DNA of 64,000 nt from Polaromonas sp. C04 (GTDB lineage: Bacteria; Pseudomonadota; Gammaproteobacteria; Burkholderiales; Burkholderiaceae_C): NCBI RefSeq assembly GCF_002002705.1, contig NZ_MUNS01000020.1, positions 1 through 64,000 on the forward strand, read 5' to 3'. The notes under the pieces are model-generated. The model had not been told where the DNA came from, did no database searches, and saw only the letters and a list, made by a program, of their open reading frames with translations. Positions 18,738-28,452 of the stretch are shown piece by piece. Numbering within the stretch: the stretch's first letter is position 1; each line of letters begins with the position of its first letter. A program made the translations under genes and the position numbers.

Positions 18738-19469
18738 ATGACAACAACGCATTTCGGTTTTCAATCGGTCGAAGAAGGCGACAAGGCGCGCCGCGTGCGC
18801 GGCGTGTTCGACTCGGTCGCGCCCAAATACGACCTGATGAACGACCTCATGTCGCTGGGGCTGCACCGCGCCTGGAAGGCCTACACCGTGCTGGTGGCCG
18901 ATGTGCGCGAGGGCCAATCGGTGCTCGATATCGCGGGCGGCACGGGCGATCTGGCGCTGGCCTTCGCCAAGAAGGCCGGCGCATCGGGCCGGGTGGTGCA
19001 CACCGACATCAACGAGGCCATGCTGCGCACCGGGCGCGAGCGCCTGCTCGATGCGGGCGTGGCGCTGCCCACGCTGGTGTGCGACGCCGAAAAGCTGCCG
19101 TTTGCCAGCGACTCGTTCGATGTGGTCAGCGTCGCCTTCGGCCTGCGCAACATGACGCACAAGGACGCGGCGCTGGCCGAGATGAACCGCGTGCTTCACC
19201 CCGGCGGCAAGCTGCTGGTGCTCGAATTCTCGAAGGTGGCCAAGCCGCTGGAGAAGCTCTACGACTGGTATTCCTTCAAGGTGCTGCCCGGCTTGGGCCG
19301 GCTGGTGGCCGGCGACGACGCCAGCTACCGCTACCTGGCGGAGTCCATTCGCATGCACCCCGATCAAGAGGCGCTCAAGGCCCTGATGAAGCAAAGCGGC
19401 TTTGGCCATGTGGACTATCACAACCTGTCCGGCGGCGTCGTGGCGCTGCATGTTGGAATCAAGTGCTAG
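18738..19469 (+). CDS. ubiE: Ubiquinone/menaquinone biosynthesis C-methyltransferase
   Basis: UbiE carries out the SAM-dependent C-methylation of the benzoquinol ring in ubiquinone synthesis. The 243-residue protein begins [11 protein letters not shown]. It has the family signatures [17 protein letters not shown], the SAM motif [18 protein letters not shown], and [13 protein letters not shown]. The ATG at 18738 matches the family start; a longer in-frame start upstream would not. Ubiquinone genes ubiJ and ubiB follow, with a Tim44-like gene in between. Confidence 0.96.
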   Translation: MTTTHFGFQSVEEGDKARRVRGVFDSVAPKYDLMNDLMSLGLHRAWKAYTVLVADVREGQSVLDIAGGTGDLALAFAKKAGASGRVVHTDINEAMLRTGRERLLDAGVALPTLVCDAEKLPFASDSFDVVSVAFGLRNMTHKDAALAEMNRVLHPGGKLLVLEFSKVAKPLEKLYDWYSFKVLPGLGRLVAGDDASYRYLAESIRMHPDQEALKALMKQSGFGHVDYHNLSGGVVALHVGIKC

Positions 19470-19502
19470 CGCATCCGGGAAAAAAGGAAAAGGGAGATTG
19501 AC

Positions 19503-20510
19503 ATGAAGTACTGGTCTTTGATTCTGGCGGTTTTTCTCGCCCTGTCGAGCCTGAACGCCGACGCGGCGCGGCGCCTGGGGGGCGGGCGCTCCTTCGGCCA
19601 GCAGTCCGGCAACGTGACGCAGCGCGAGGCCGCCCGGGCGCCGGTCGCGCCGGGCGGCGCCACGCAAAGTGCGGCCAAACCGGCGCCCGCTGCGGCGGGG
19701 GCCAATGGCGCCGCTCCTGCACCCCGAAAGCCGTGGGGCGGCATGCTCGGCGGCCTGGCGGCCGGTCTGGGCCTGGCCTGGCTGGCGCACTCGCTCGGGT
19801 TGGGCGCGGCGTTTGGGCAAATCCTGCTGCTGGCCCTGGTGGTGGTGATCGGGCTTGCGGTGTACGGGATGGTGATGCGTTCGCGCAGGGCGGGCGCCAC
19901 GCCGGCGGGCGCTGGGTTTGCATTCGAGGGCGCCGGCGGCGCGCCGGCGGCGGTCACGCCGCGCCAGTACAGCCCCGACAACGTGGGCAACGACGCTTCG
20001 GCACGTCCCTGGGAGCGCACCGGCATGGCGTTTGATCCGGACAAATCCCAGAACGGGGCGGCGGCCTTGCCCGCTCCAGGCTCCCTGATCGGTTCAGCCC
20101 TGACTGGCTCGCAAACCTGGGGCGTTCCCGAAGGGTTCGATGCCGACGGGTTTCTGGCCGCGGCCAAGCGCAACTTTGTGACGCTGCAGGACGCCTGGGA
20201 TCGCGCCGACATCGGCATGCTGCGCACCATGATGACCGACACCATGCTGGGCGAGATCAAGACCCAGCTGTCCGAGCGCGAAGTGCATACGGGCGGGCAG
20301 TCCAACCGGACCGACGTGGTGATGCTGCAGGCGCAGTTGCTGGGCATCGAGGACCTGGGCGAGGGCTACCTGGCCAGCGTGGAGTTCTCCGGCATGATCC
20401 GCGAGGAGCCGTCCGCCGGCCCGAGCCCGTTCCGGGAGGTCTGGAACATGTCCAAGCCCAAGAGCGGCACCAGCGGCTGGCTGGTGGCCGGCGTGCAGGC
20501 GCTCCAGTAG
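19503..20510 (+). CDS. Tim44-like domain protein
   Basis: The 335-residue protein has an N-terminal signal or anchor (MKYWSLILAVFLALSSLNAD), then an Ala/Pro/Gly-rich stretch. A hydrophobic membrane span lies at about 75-122, and the C-terminal Tim44-like domain at about 200-335 (FLAAAKRNFVTLQDAWDR, then MMTDTMLGEIKTQL). The mitochondrial Tim44 domain binds membranes; bacterial proteins of this type are of unknown role. It lies 33 bp after ubiE and 62 bp before ubiJ, a position common in betaproteobacteria that hints at a membrane or quinone link. Confidence 0.85.
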   Translation: MKYWSLILAVFLALSSLNADAARRLGGGRSFGQQSGNVTQREAARAPVAPGGATQSAAKPAPAAAGANGAAPAPRKPWGGMLGGLAAGLGLAWLAHSLGLGAAFGQILLLALVVVIGLAVYGMVMRSRRAGATPAGAGFAFEGAGGAPAAVTPRQYSPDNVGNDASARPWERTGMAFDPDKSQNGAAALPAPGSLIGSALTGSQTWGVPEGFDADGFLAAAKRNFVTLQDAWDRADIGMLRTMMTDTMLGEIKTQLSEREVHTGGQSNRTDVVMLQAQLLGIEDLGEGYLASVEFSGMIREEPSAGPSPFREVWNMSKPKSGTSGWLVAGVQALQ

Positions 20511-20572
20511 CGAGGTGACGGCGCGTTGGGCGCCGCCGGGGCGCAATGGCTTTCGGGGAATAATCGGGGACT

Positions 20573-21127
20573 ATGGTTACATCGTCCCCCTTTTCTTTTT
20601 TGAACGATATGGTCGACAAGCTGGCGCCCGGTCTGAGGGCACCGGCATGGCTGGTCGACGAGATGCAGCATCGCCTGGTGCTGTTCCTGAATCACGTGCT
20701 GGCGCAGGAGAGTGAGGCCATGGCCCGCCTTGCACGGCAAAAAGACCGTGTCGTCCTTGCCCAGTGGCGCTCATTCGCTATCAAGCTGATAGCGACTCCG
20801 GCCGGCCTGCTCGACGTGGCGCCGGCGCACGCGCGCCCCGACCTGACGCTGGCCATGCTGCAGGCGTCGCCGTTCGAGTTGGCCCAGGCGGCGCTGCGAG
20901 GCGACAAGCCCGCCGTGCGCATTGAAGGCGATGTGCAGCTCGCCGCCGAGGTCAACTGGCTGGTGGACCATGTGCGCTGGGACGTGGAAGAAGACCTGTC
21001 GCGCGTGCTGGGTGATGCGCCGGCCCATGCATTGGGCCAGGCCGCGCGCCGTCTGGCGGACGGGCTGCGCCAGTTCACCAGCGCGCGTGCGCAAAGCCCT
21101 GCGGGTCCCGGCAGGGCGCAGCCATGA
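20573..21127 (+). CDS. ubiJ: Ubiquinone biosynthesis accessory factor UbiJ (SCP2-like)
   Basis: A 184-residue protein with an SCP2-like lipid-binding fold (about 25-125) and a C-terminal helix. In E. coli UbiJ binds quinone intermediates within the soluble Ubi complex and works with UbiK. The core is seen in [18 protein letters not shown], then [19 protein letters not shown] and [12 protein letters not shown]. It overlaps ubiB by four bases. Residues 56-74 (around DRVVLAQW and FAIKLIA) coincide with a reverse copy of the 56-bp repeat. Confidence 0.85.
   Translation: MVTSSPFSFLNDMVDKLAPGLRAPAWLVDEMQHRLVLFLNHVLAQESEAMARLARQKDRVVLAQWRSFAIKLIATPAGLLDVAPAHARPDLTLAMLQASPFELAQAALRGDKPAVRIEGDVQLAAEVNWLVDHVRWDVEEDLSRVLGDAPAHALGQAARRLADGLRQFTSARAQSPAGPGRAQP
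20739..20794 (-). repeat. 56-bp repeat, reverse copy inside ubiJ (copy 6)
   Basis: Read on the plus strand it shows GACC-TGT-G-CCTT, GTGG, GCG, then GCTATCA-AGC-TGATAGC, matching the reverse complement of copy 2 with two small compensating indels. GCT-ATC is in the ubiJ frame (Ala-Ile). Confidence 0.55.
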
Positions 21128-22692
21128 GGCGTATTTTTCGCGGCGCCTTCATCGTCCTGATTGCGCTGCGCTATGGGCTCGACGAGCTGGTGCTCACGAG
21201 TTTTCAAAAACCCTGGCTTCGGGTCATCGCGCGCGGGGTCTCGGTCGGGCGCAACCTGCAGGCGCCGCGCGGCCAGCGGCTGCGTGAGGCGCTGGAGCGG
21301 CTGGGGCCGATTTTCGTCAAATTCGGCCAGGTGCTCTCGACCCGGCGCGACTTGCTGCCGATGGACATTGCCGACGAGCTGGCGCGGCTGCAGGACCGCG
21401 TGCCTCCGTTCGATTCGGCCATCGCGATCGCGACCATCGAGCGTGCCTTTCGCAAGCCTTTGAGCGAAATTTTCACCAGCTTCGACCGCGAGCCGATTGC
21501 CAGCGCCTCGATTGCGCAGGTTCACTTCGCCATGCTGCGGGGCCGCGATGGCCAGGAGCGCGAAGTTGCCGTCAAGGTGCTGCGACCGAACATGCTGCTG
21601 GCGATCGAAAAAGACCTGAGCCTGATCCGCATGCTGGCGGTCTGGGTGGAGCGGCTCTCGAGCGACGGCAAGCGCCTGAAGCCGCGCGAGGTGGTGGCCG
21701 AGTTCGACAAATACCTGCACGACGAGCTGGACCTGGTGCGCGAAGCCTCGAGTGCGGCGCAGCTGCGCCGCAACATGCAGGGGCTCGATCTGGTGCTGAT
21801 TCCCGAGATGTTCTGGGACTACTGCATGCCCGATGTGATCGTGATGGAGCGCATGAAGGGCGTGCCCATCAGCCAGATGGAGCGCCTGCGCGCCGCCGCG
21901 GTCGACATCCCGCGGCTGGCGCGCGATGGCGTGACGATTTTTTTCACCCAGGTGTTTCGCGACGGCTTTTTCCACGCCGACATGCACCCCGGCAACCTGC
22001 AGGTCAGCATCGAGCCGGCCACGCTGGGGCGCTACATCCTGCTGGACTTCGGCATCGTGGGCACGCTCACCGAGTTCGACAAGGAATACCTGGCGCAAAA
22101 CTTCACGGCGTTTTTCCGGCGCGACTACAAACGCGTGGCCGAGCTGCATATCGAGTCCGGCTGGGTGCCGGCCGGTACCCGCGTGGACGAGCTGGAGTCG
22201 GCCATCCGCAGCGTCTGCGAACCCTACTTCGACCGTCCGCTGAAGGAAATCTCGCTCGGCATGGTGTTGATGCGCCTGTTCCAGACCTCGCGGCGCTTCC
22301 AGGTCGAAATCCAGCCGCAACTGGTGCTGCTGCAGAAAACCCTGCTCAATATCGAGGGGCTGGGCCGCGAGCTCGATCCCGAGCTCGATCTGTGGGCCAC
22401 CGCCAAACCGTTTCTGGAGAAGTGGATGCTGGAGCAGGTCGGGCCGCAAAAGCTCATCGACCAGCTCAAGGACCAGGCGCCGCGCTATGCCAAGCTGCTG
22501 CCGGAGCTGCCGCGCCTGCTGCACGACTATCTGCAGCAACGCCCCGGCGCCGACCAACGGCGCGAGCTGCAGGAGCTGCTGGCCGAGCAAAAGCGCACCA
22601 ACGGGCTGCTGCAGGGGTTGATCTACGGCGGCATCGGTTTTGCGCTGGGCCTGATCGTGCTGCAGATCATGCTGCGCGTGCGGCTGTTCTAG
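21124..22692 (+). CDS. ubiB: Ubiquinone biosynthesis protein kinase-like UbiB
   Basis: The 522-residue ADCK/ABC1-family atypical kinase or ATPase is needed for ubiquinone synthesis. It has the family KxGQ motif ([13 protein letters not shown], about 63-75) and the Ala-rich loop [13 protein letters not shown]. Later come [16 protein letters not shown] and the catalytic-loop-like [12 protein letters not shown] with LLDFGIVG. The C-terminus (about 495-522) is a membrane anchor ending LRVRLF. Its start overlaps the ubiJ stop (ATGA), so translation is coupled. Confidence 0.95.
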   Translation: MRRIFRGAFIVLIALRYGLDELVLTSFQKPWLRVIARGVSVGRNLQAPRGQRLREALERLGPIFVKFGQVLSTRRDLLPMDIADELARLQDRVPPFDSAIAIATIERAFRKPLSEIFTSFDREPIASASIAQVHFAMLRGRDGQEREVAVKVLRPNMLLAIEKDLSLIRMLAVWVERLSSDGKRLKPREVVAEFDKYLHDELDLVREASSAAQLRRNMQGLDLVLIPEMFWDYCMPDVIVMERMKGVPISQMERLRAAAVDIPRLARDGVTIFFTQVFRDGFFHADMHPGNLQVSIEPATLGRYILLDFGIVGTLTEFDKEYLAQNFTAFFRRDYKRVAELHIESGWVPAGTRVDELESAIRSVCEPYFDRPLKEISLGMVLMRLFQTSRRFQVEIQPQLVLLQKTLLNIEGLGRELDPELDLWATAKPFLEKWMLEQVGPQKLIDQLKDQAPRYAKLLPELPRLLHDYLQQRPGADQRRELQELLAEQKRTNGLLQGLIYGGIGFALGLIVLQIMLRVRLF

Positions 22693-22739
22693 CCTGGCGT
22701 TTGCCGGGATAATGCCGGGCACGAAAAGGAGAGTGCGCC

Positions 22740-24185
22740 GTGCTGTTGACCCTGGTCATTGTTTATCTGCTCGTCACCATCGCGATTGGCCTGTATGCGG
22801 CCAAGCGTGTCAAAAATTCCGCCGACTACGCGATTGCGGGCCGCGGGCTGCCGCTGGCCATGATCGTGACCACCACGTTTGCCACCTGGTTCGGCTCCGA
22901 GACGGTGCTCGGCATCCCGGCCAAGTTCGTGGGCAGCGGCCTGAACGGCGTGGTGGAAGACCCGTTCGGCGCCGGCACCTGCCTGATCCTGGTCGGACTT
23001 TTTTTCGCCGGCAAGCTGTACAGGATGAGCCTGCTCACCATCAGCGACTACTATCGCGAGCGCTTCGGCCGCACGGTGGAGGTGGTGTGCTCGCTCATCA
23101 TCATGCTCAGCTACCTGGGCTGGGTGTCGGCCCAGGTCACCGCGCTGGGCCTGGTGTTCAACCTGCTGTCGCAGGGCGCCATCAGCATCTCCGCCGGCAT
23201 GGTGATCGGCGTGGTGTCGATCCTGGCCTACACGCTGTTTGGCGGCATGTGGTCGGTGGCCGTCACCGACTTCATCCAGATGATCATTCTGGTGATCGGC
23301 CTGACCATCCTGGCGGTGTTTGCGGGCCATCAGGCGGGCGGCGCCGACAAGGTGGTGCAACTCGCAGTCAGCCGCGACCTGTTCAACTTCTGGCCCGAGC
23401 CGACCTTCAAGGACATGCTGTTTTTCTTTGCGGCGGCCATCACCATGATGCTGGGCTCGATTCCGCAGCAGGACGTGTTCCAGCGCGTCATGTCGGCCAA
23501 CAGTGTGGGCGCCGCCACCAAGGGTCCCGTGATCGGCGGCGTTTTCTACATCCTGTTTGCTTTCGTTCCCATGTTCCTGGTGACCAGTGCGCTGATCATC
23601 ATGCCCGAGCATACCGCCGCGCTGCTGAAGGACGACCCGCAGAAGGTGCTGCCCGAACTGGTGTTGACGCACATGCCGTTCGTGATGCAGGTCCTGTTCT
23701 TCGGCGCCCTGCTGTCGGCCATCAAATCCACGGCGTCGGCCACGCTGCTGGCGCCCAGCGTCACCTTCGTGGAGAACATCTGGCGCCAGTTCAGGCCGCG
23801 CATCAGCGACAAACAGGAGCTCAGGACCATGCGCGTGACGGTGCTGGTGTTCAGCGCGCTGGTGCTGCTGTATGCCATCAAGACGCAGGGCACGCCGATC
23901 TACGAGATGGTGTCCGGGGCGTATCAGGTGACGCTGGTGGGGGCTTTCGTGCCGCTGGTGTTCGGGCTGTACTGGAATGGGGCGACCACCCAGGGTGCGA
24001 TTTTCTCCATTGTGCTGGGCGTGCTGACCTGGGTGCTGTTTCTGGCCACCCCGGCTGGTGGCGAGTTTCCGGCTCAGCTCGCTGGCGTGCTGGCGGCGCT
24101 GACGGGGATGCTGATCGGCTCGCTGGGGCCGCAGGCGATCAGGAACAGCCGTGCGTCGCACCACAGGCTGGCAGCCGCAGGCTGA
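22740..24185 (+). CDS. Sodium:solute symporter (SSS family)
   Basis: A 481-residue integral membrane protein with about thirteen hydrophobic segments, typical of Na+-coupled SSS carriers. The segments GRGLPLAMIVTTTFATWFGSE and LSYLGWVSAQVTALG are characteristic, and IPQQDVFQRVMSA is the loop seen in many members. The substrate cannot be told; the protein is not obviously PutP or ActP. The GTG start at 22740 lies after AAGGAGAG. No enzyme gene next to it hints at its solute. Confidence 0.87.
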   Translation: MLLTLVIVYLLVTIAIGLYAAKRVKNSADYAIAGRGLPLAMIVTTTFATWFGSETVLGIPAKFVGSGLNGVVEDPFGAGTCLILVGLFFAGKLYRMSLLTISDYYRERFGRTVEVVCSLIIMLSYLGWVSAQVTALGLVFNLLSQGAISISAGMVIGVVSILAYTLFGGMWSVAVTDFIQMIILVIGLTILAVFAGHQAGGADKVVQLAVSRDLFNFWPEPTFKDMLFFFAAAITMMLGSIPQQDVFQRVMSANSVGAATKGPVIGGVFYILFAFVPMFLVTSALIIMPEHTAALLKDDPQKVLPELVLTHMPFVMQVLFFGALLSAIKSTASATLLAPSVTFVENIWRQFRPRISDKQELRTMRVTVLVFSALVLLYAIKTQGTPIYEMVSGAYQVTLVGAFVPLVFGLYWNGATTQGAIFSIVLGVLTWVLFLATPAGGEFPAQLAGVLAALTGMLIGSLGPQAIRNSRASHHRLAAAG

Positions 24186-24287
24186 CGGGCCGCGCACGCC
24201 CGGGCGGAACCGGGGAGGTCAGGGGCTTGATTTTCGGGTCGACGCCTATAATTGAGGGTTTTGCACCCTCCCGAAACCCTTAACGCC

Positions 24288-24653
24288 ATGCCAATCTATG
24301 CTTATAAATGCGAGTCCTGCGGGCACAGCAAAGACGCATTGCAGAAAATCTCGGATGCGCCCCTGACCGTTTGTCCCCATTGCGGGGCGCCAACCTTCAA
24401 AAAACAGCTCACGGCGGCCGGTTTCCGGCTCAAGGGGTCTGGCTGGTACGCCACGGATTTCCGCGGCGGCGCCGGCGACGCCGCGGCGAAGCCCGCAACG
24501 GCGACCGACGACCACAAGACCGAAGCCAAAACCGACAGCAAGCCTTCCGAGGGCGCCACGACGGCCAAATCCGACGCTGCGCCCGCCAGATCCGAGGCCG
24601 CGCCCGCCAAACCTGACGCTACACCTGCGGCGGCGACGCCTTCTGGTCACTGA
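24288..24653 (+). CDS. FmdB-family zinc-ribbon protein
   Basis: The N-terminal 60 residues form a zinc ribbon with two CxxC pairs: YAYKCESCGHS and VCPHCGAPTFKK. These are followed by a GFRLKGSGWYATDF segment typical of FmdB/CxxC_CxxC_SSSS proteins. The rest is an Ala/Lys/Asp/Pro-rich tail with degenerate repeats (KSDAAPARSEAAPAKPDA). Its role is unknown; the family was named for putative regulators of formamidase/amidase genes. The ATG at 24288 is preferred because the ribbon begins there. The DUF502 gene follows after 15 bp. Confidence 0.85.
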   Translation: MPIYAYKCESCGHSKDALQKISDAPLTVCPHCGAPTFKKQLTAAGFRLKGSGWYATDFRGGAGDAAAKPATATDDHKTEAKTDSKPSEGATTAKSDAAPARSEAAPAKPDATPAAATPSGH

Positions 24654-24668
24654 CACTGAACGACCGTG

Positions 24669-25289
24669 ATGGCTGCAATCCGAAAATGGCTGCTGGCTGG
24701 CCTGCTGGTGATCGTGCCTGTGGCCATCACTGTCTGGGTGCTGGACTGGATCGTCGGCACGCTGGACCAGACCCTGCTGATCCTGCCCGCACAGTGGCAG
24801 CCGGACCGGCTGCTGGGATTCCACATTCCTGGCTTTGGGGTACTGCTGGCGCTGGCCATTTTGCTGGTGGTGGGCGCCACCGCGAGCAATTTCTTTGGCC
24901 GCAAGCTGGTGGGCTGGTCGAATGCCTTGCTGCACCGCATCCCGGTGGTGCGCTCCATCTATTCCGGCGTGAAGCAGGTGTCGGACACCCTGTTTTCCGA
25001 AAACGGCAACGCATTTCGCACGGCGGTGCTGCTGCAGTGGCCCCGCGAAGGCGTCTGGACCATCGGTTTCGTGACGGGCGTGCCGGGCGGCGATGCGGCC
25101 AACCATTTGCCGGACGACTGCCTGAGCGTGTATGTGCCGACCACGCCGAATCCGACCGGCGGCTATTTTGTGATGCTCAGGAAGAGCGATTGCGTCGAAT
25201 TGAAAATGAACGTTGACGAGGCGCTCAAGTATGTCGTCTCGATGGGCGTTGTGATTCCGGGCGGCCCGGTCGGCGCCGCCGCCAAATAG
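24669..25289 (+). CDS. DUF502 family membrane protein
   Basis: Inner-membrane protein of 206 residues with two membrane helices (about 5-27 and 55-77). The conserved DUF502 loop reads IPVVRSIYSGVKQVSDTLF, and the C-terminal soluble domain contains VYVPTTPNPTGGYF. The family is of unknown function; members lie beside aspS in many betaproteobacteria, as here. ATG 24669 is chosen; an overlapping GTG at 24666 would add one residue. Confidence 0.87.
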   Translation: MAAIRKWLLAGLLVIVPVAITVWVLDWIVGTLDQTLLILPAQWQPDRLLGFHIPGFGVLLALAILLVVGATASNFFGRKLVGWSNALLHRIPVVRSIYSGVKQVSDTLFSENGNAFRTAVLLQWPREGVWTIGFVTGVPGGDAANHLPDDCLSVYVPTTPNPTGGYFVMLRKSDCVELKMNVDEALKYVVSMGVVIPGGPVGAAAK

Positions 25290-25348
25290 AGCGCGCTCCT
25301 GCAGCGCTGGTCTGAAGTAATTTTAGTGAGAAGTTGAAAAGAAATACC

Positions 25349-27184
25349 ATGGCGATGCGTTCCCACTATTGCGGTCTTGTGACCGAGGCCCTGATGGGCC
25401 AAACCGTTTCCCTGTGCGGCTGGGTAAACCGCCGGCGCGACCACGGCGGCGTGATTTTTGTCGACCTGCGCGATCGCGAAGGCTACGTGCAAGTGGTATG
25501 CGACCCGGATCGCGCCGCGATGTTCGAGACGGCCGAAGGCCTGCGCAACGAGTTTTGCATTCAGGTCAAGGGCCTGGTGCGCGCGCGCCCCGAAGGCACG
25601 GTCAACGAGCACCTCAAGAGCGGCAAGATCGAGGTGCTGTGCCACGAGCTCACGGTCCTGAACCCGTCCGTGACGCCGCCGTTCCAGCTCGATGACGACA
25701 ACCTGTCCGAGACCACGCGCCTGACGCACCGTGTGCTGGACCTGCGCCGTCCGTACATGCAGAACAACCTGATGCTGCGCTACAAGACCGCGATGGAGGT
25801 GCGCAAGTTCCTCGATGCCCATGGCTTCATCGACATCGAAACCCCGATGCTGGGCAAGTCCACGCCCGAAGGCGCACGCGACTACCTGGTGCCCTCGCGC
25901 GTGCACAGTGGCATGTTTTTCGCACTGCCGCAAAGCCCGCAGCTGTTCAAGCAGCTGCTGATGGTGGCCGGCTTTGACCGCTACTACCAGATCACCAAAT
26001 GCTTCCGCGACGAAGACCTGCGCGCCGATCGCCAGCCCGAGTTCACGCAGATCGATATCGAGACCTCGTTCCTGGCCGAGCAGGAAATCCGCGACCTGTT
26101 CCAGGACATGATCAGCACCGTCTTCAAGAACACCTTGAACGTTGATTTGGGCGAATTCCCGGTGATGGCGTATGCACAGGCGATGCACCGCTACGGCTCC
26201 GACAAGCCGGACCTGCGTGTGAATCTCGAATTGACCGAGCTGACCGACGTGATGGCCGACGTGGATTTCAAGGTCTTCTCCGGCGCCGCCAACATGAAGG
26301 GCGGGCGCGTGGTGGCCCTGCGGATTCCGGGCGGCGCCAGGGAGGCCGGGGGCCTCTCCCGCGGCGAGATCGACGGCTACGCCGAGTTCGTCAAGATTTA
26401 CGGCGCCAAGGGGCTGGCCTACATCAAGGTCAACGAGCAGGCCAAAGGCCCGGGTGACAAGGCCCTTCGGTGGCCGGGCCTGCAAAGCCCGATCGTCAAA
26501 AACATTCACGACCAGGCCATTACCCAGATTCTGGCGCGCACGGGTGCGCAGGACGGCGACCTGATTTTCTTCGGCGCGGACAAGGCCAAGATCGTCAACG
26601 ACGCCATGGGCGCCCTGCGCCTGAAGATCGGCCTGAGCGAGTTCGGCAAGAAGAACGGCCTGTTCGAGGCCGGCTGGCGGCCGATGTGGGTGGTGGACTT
26701 CCCGATGTTCGAGTTCGACGACGAGGCCCAGCGCTACACCGCGGTGCACCACCCGTTTACCGCGCCCAAGGACGGTCATGAAGACTGGATGGTGACCGCG
26801 CCCGAGAAATGCATCGCCAAGGGCTACGACATGGTGCTCAACGGCTGGGAGATCGGCGGCGGCTCTGTGCGTATCCACCAGGCCGGCGTGCAGCAAAAGG
26901 TGTTTGACGCGCTGAAGATCGGCCCCGAAGAGGCCCAGCAAAAATTCGGCTTCCTGCTCGATGCGCTGCAATATGGTGCACCGCCGCACGGTGGCCTGGC
27001 GTTCGGTCTGGACCGCATCGTCACGCTCATGACAGGCGCCGACTCGATTCGCGACGTGATCGCCTTCCCCAAGACCCAGCGCGCGCAGGATCTGCTGACG
27101 CAGGCGCCCACGCCTGTGGACGAGAAGCAGTTGCGCGAGTTGCACATCAGGCTCAGGAACAGCGACCTGGTCAAGCCGGAGTGA
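25349..27184 (+). CDS. aspS: Aspartyl-tRNA synthetase, bacterial type
   Basis: The class II synthetase charges tRNA-Asp, and possibly tRNA-Asn if the enzyme is non-discriminating. The protein has 611 residues. An N-terminal OB-fold anticodon domain ([20 protein letters not shown], about 18-37) precedes motif 2 [14 protein letters not shown]. The bacterial GAD insertion lies about 290-420, and motif 3 reads [12 protein letters not shown] near 550. The ATG at 25349 is chosen; a TTG at 25334 and an ATG at 25355 are also in frame. The window does not contain gatCAB, so tRNA-Asn specificity cannot be judged. Confidence 0.96.
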   Translation: MAMRSHYCGLVTEALMGQTVSLCGWVNRRRDHGGVIFVDLRDREGYVQVVCDPDRAAMFETAEGLRNEFCIQVKGLVRARPEGTVNEHLKSGKIEVLCHELTVLNPSVTPPFQLDDDNLSETTRLTHRVLDLRRPYMQNNLMLRYKTAMEVRKFLDAHGFIDIETPMLGKSTPEGARDYLVPSRVHSGMFFALPQSPQLFKQLLMVAGFDRYYQITKCFRDEDLRADRQPEFTQIDIETSFLAEQEIRDLFQDMISTVFKNTLNVDLGEFPVMAYAQAMHRYGSDKPDLRVNLELTELTDVMADVDFKVFSGAANMKGGRVVALRIPGGAREAGGLSRGEIDGYAEFVKIYGAKGLAYIKVNEQAKGPGDKALRWPGLQSPIVKNIHDQAITQILARTGAQDGDLIFFGADKAKIVNDAMGALRLKIGLSEFGKKNGLFEAGWRPMWVVDFPMFEFDDEAQRYTAVHHPFTAPKDGHEDWMVTAPEKCIAKGYDMVLNGWEIGGGSVRIHQAGVQQKVFDALKIGPEEAQQKFGFLLDALQYGAPPHGGLAFGLDRIVTLMTGADSIRDVIAFPKTQRAQDLLTQAPTPVDEKQLRELHIRLRNSDLVKPE

Positions 27185-27246
27185 CCTGTCCCGGCGTTTG
27201 AGGGCTTGGGGCACAATGAAGAACGACGTATCGGCGCCCCTTTTTC

Positions 27247-27726
27247 ATGGTCAAGCCCTACAAGATTCCCCTGTCCGTGCTGGTGGTGATCTACACGCCG
27301 GCGCTCGACGTGCTGCTGCTCAGGCGCGCCGACGCCACGGACTTCTGGCAGTCGGTGACCGGCAGCAAGGATCGCATTGACGAGGACCTTCGGCAGACGG
27401 CGGCGCGCGAAGTGCGGGAAGAAACCGGTATCGACTGTGCGAGCGGCACTGCGCTGGCCGGCGGTCTGCGCGATTGGGGTCTGGAGAACGTGTACGACAT
27501 TTACCCGCGCTGGCAGCACCGCTATGCGCCGGGGGTCACGCGCAACACCGAGCATGTGTTCGGGCTGGTGGTGCCGCCGGGCACGCCGGTCACCTTGAGT
27601 CCGCGCGAACACACGGCTAGCCAGTGGCTGCCCTGGCGCGAGGCGGCCGACCGGTGTTTTTCGCCCTCCAATGCCGAAGCCATCCTGATGCTGCCAAAAC
27701 TGATCGGAGTAAAGTTTGCCGCATGA
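27247..27726 (+). CDS. nudB: Dihydroneopterin triphosphate diphosphatase (Nudix)
   Basis: Folate-pathway Nudix hydrolase of 159 residues that removes pyrophosphate from dihydroneopterin triphosphate, the product of FolE. FolE is encoded about 2 kb downstream. The Nudix box reads GSKDRIDE-x7-REVREETGI; the loop between the Gly and the first Glu is one residue longer than the textbook spacing, as I recall for betaproteobacterial NudB. VYDIYPRWQHRYAPGVTRN (in part) is also typical. Its stop overlaps the start of the next gene (ATGA). Confidence 0.9.
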   Translation: MVKPYKIPLSVLVVIYTPALDVLLLRRADATDFWQSVTGSKDRIDEDLRQTAAREVREETGIDCASGTALAGGLRDWGLENVYDIYPRWQHRYAPGVTRNTEHVFGLVVPPGTPVTLSPREHTASQWLPWREAADRCFSPSNAEAILMLPKLIGVKFAA

Positions 27727-28451
27727 CGATTCTTCGCGTAGCCACCTACAACATCCACAAGGGCGTGCAGGGCATCGGCCCGGCCCGCCGGCTTGAGATT
27801 CACAACCTGGGCCATGCCGTCGAGCAGATCGACGCCGATGTGGTGTGCCTGCAGGAAGTGCGCAAGCTGCACCGGCGCGAGGCCCGGCATTTCAAGCGCT
27901 GGCCGGATTTGCCGCAGGCCGAGTTTCTGGCGCCCGAGGGGTACGAGGCGGTGTATCAGACGAATGCCTTTACACGCTACGGCGAGCACGGCAATGCGCT
28001 GCTGTCGCGCTGGCCCGTCATCGACCACCAGCATGAAGACATGTCGGATCATCGCTTCGAGCAGCGTGGGCTGTTGCATGTCGAGGTGAATGCCCATGGC
28101 CGTACCGTCCACGTGATCGTGGTCCACCTCGGCCTGATTCCTGCCAGCCGCACCCGGCAAGTGGCGCAGCTCAAACGCTTTATCGAACGCGAGGTGCCGG
28201 CGCAGGCGCCGCTGCTGGTGGCCGGAGACTTCAATGACTGGGGCGTGCAGATCAGGCGGGCACTGGGTGCTGTCGATCTGGTTGCGTTTGACGACGGACG
28301 CAACGCGACCTATCCGGCCCGCCTGCCGGTGGTTCAACTCGATCACATTTATTCGCGGGGCCTCAAACCGCTGGGGCTGCAGATTCCGCGAGGGCGCGTC
28401 TGGTGGCGCATGTCGGATCATTTGCCGCTGATTGCCGAATTTGAAATTTGA
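27723..28451 (+). CDS. Endonuclease/exonuclease/phosphatase family protein (YbhP-like)
   Basis: The 242-residue cytoplasmic protein has the EEP fold: RVATYNIHKGVQG (Asn/His at the start), VVCLQEVRK (catalytic Glu), VHVIVVHLG, GDFNDW (Asp/Asn pair) and the terminal SDHLPLIAEF (Asp-His). In E. coli the same pair, ybhP and clsB, is adjacent, supporting a link to phospholipid metabolism or a phosphodiesterase role. The substrate is unknown. It overlaps nudB by 4 bp, and clsB starts after 1 bp. Confidence 0.88.
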   Translation: MTILRVATYNIHKGVQGIGPARRLEIHNLGHAVEQIDADVVCLQEVRKLHRREARHFKRWPDLPQAEFLAPEGYEAVYQTNAFTRYGEHGNALLSRWPVIDHQHEDMSDHRFEQRGLLHVEVNAHGRTVHVIVVHLGLIPASRTRQVAQLKRFIEREVPAQAPLLVAGDFNDWGVQIRRALGAVDLVAFDDGRNATYPARLPVVQLDHIYSRGLKPLGLQIPRGRVWWRMSDHLPLIAEFEI

Positions 28452-28452
28452 C

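Noticed and set aside
24540-24653. Tandem repeat in the FmdB gene tail
   Set aside because: The KSDAAPA/RSEAAPA-type repetition is degenerate and low-complexity, as is usual for tails of these zinc-ribbon proteins.
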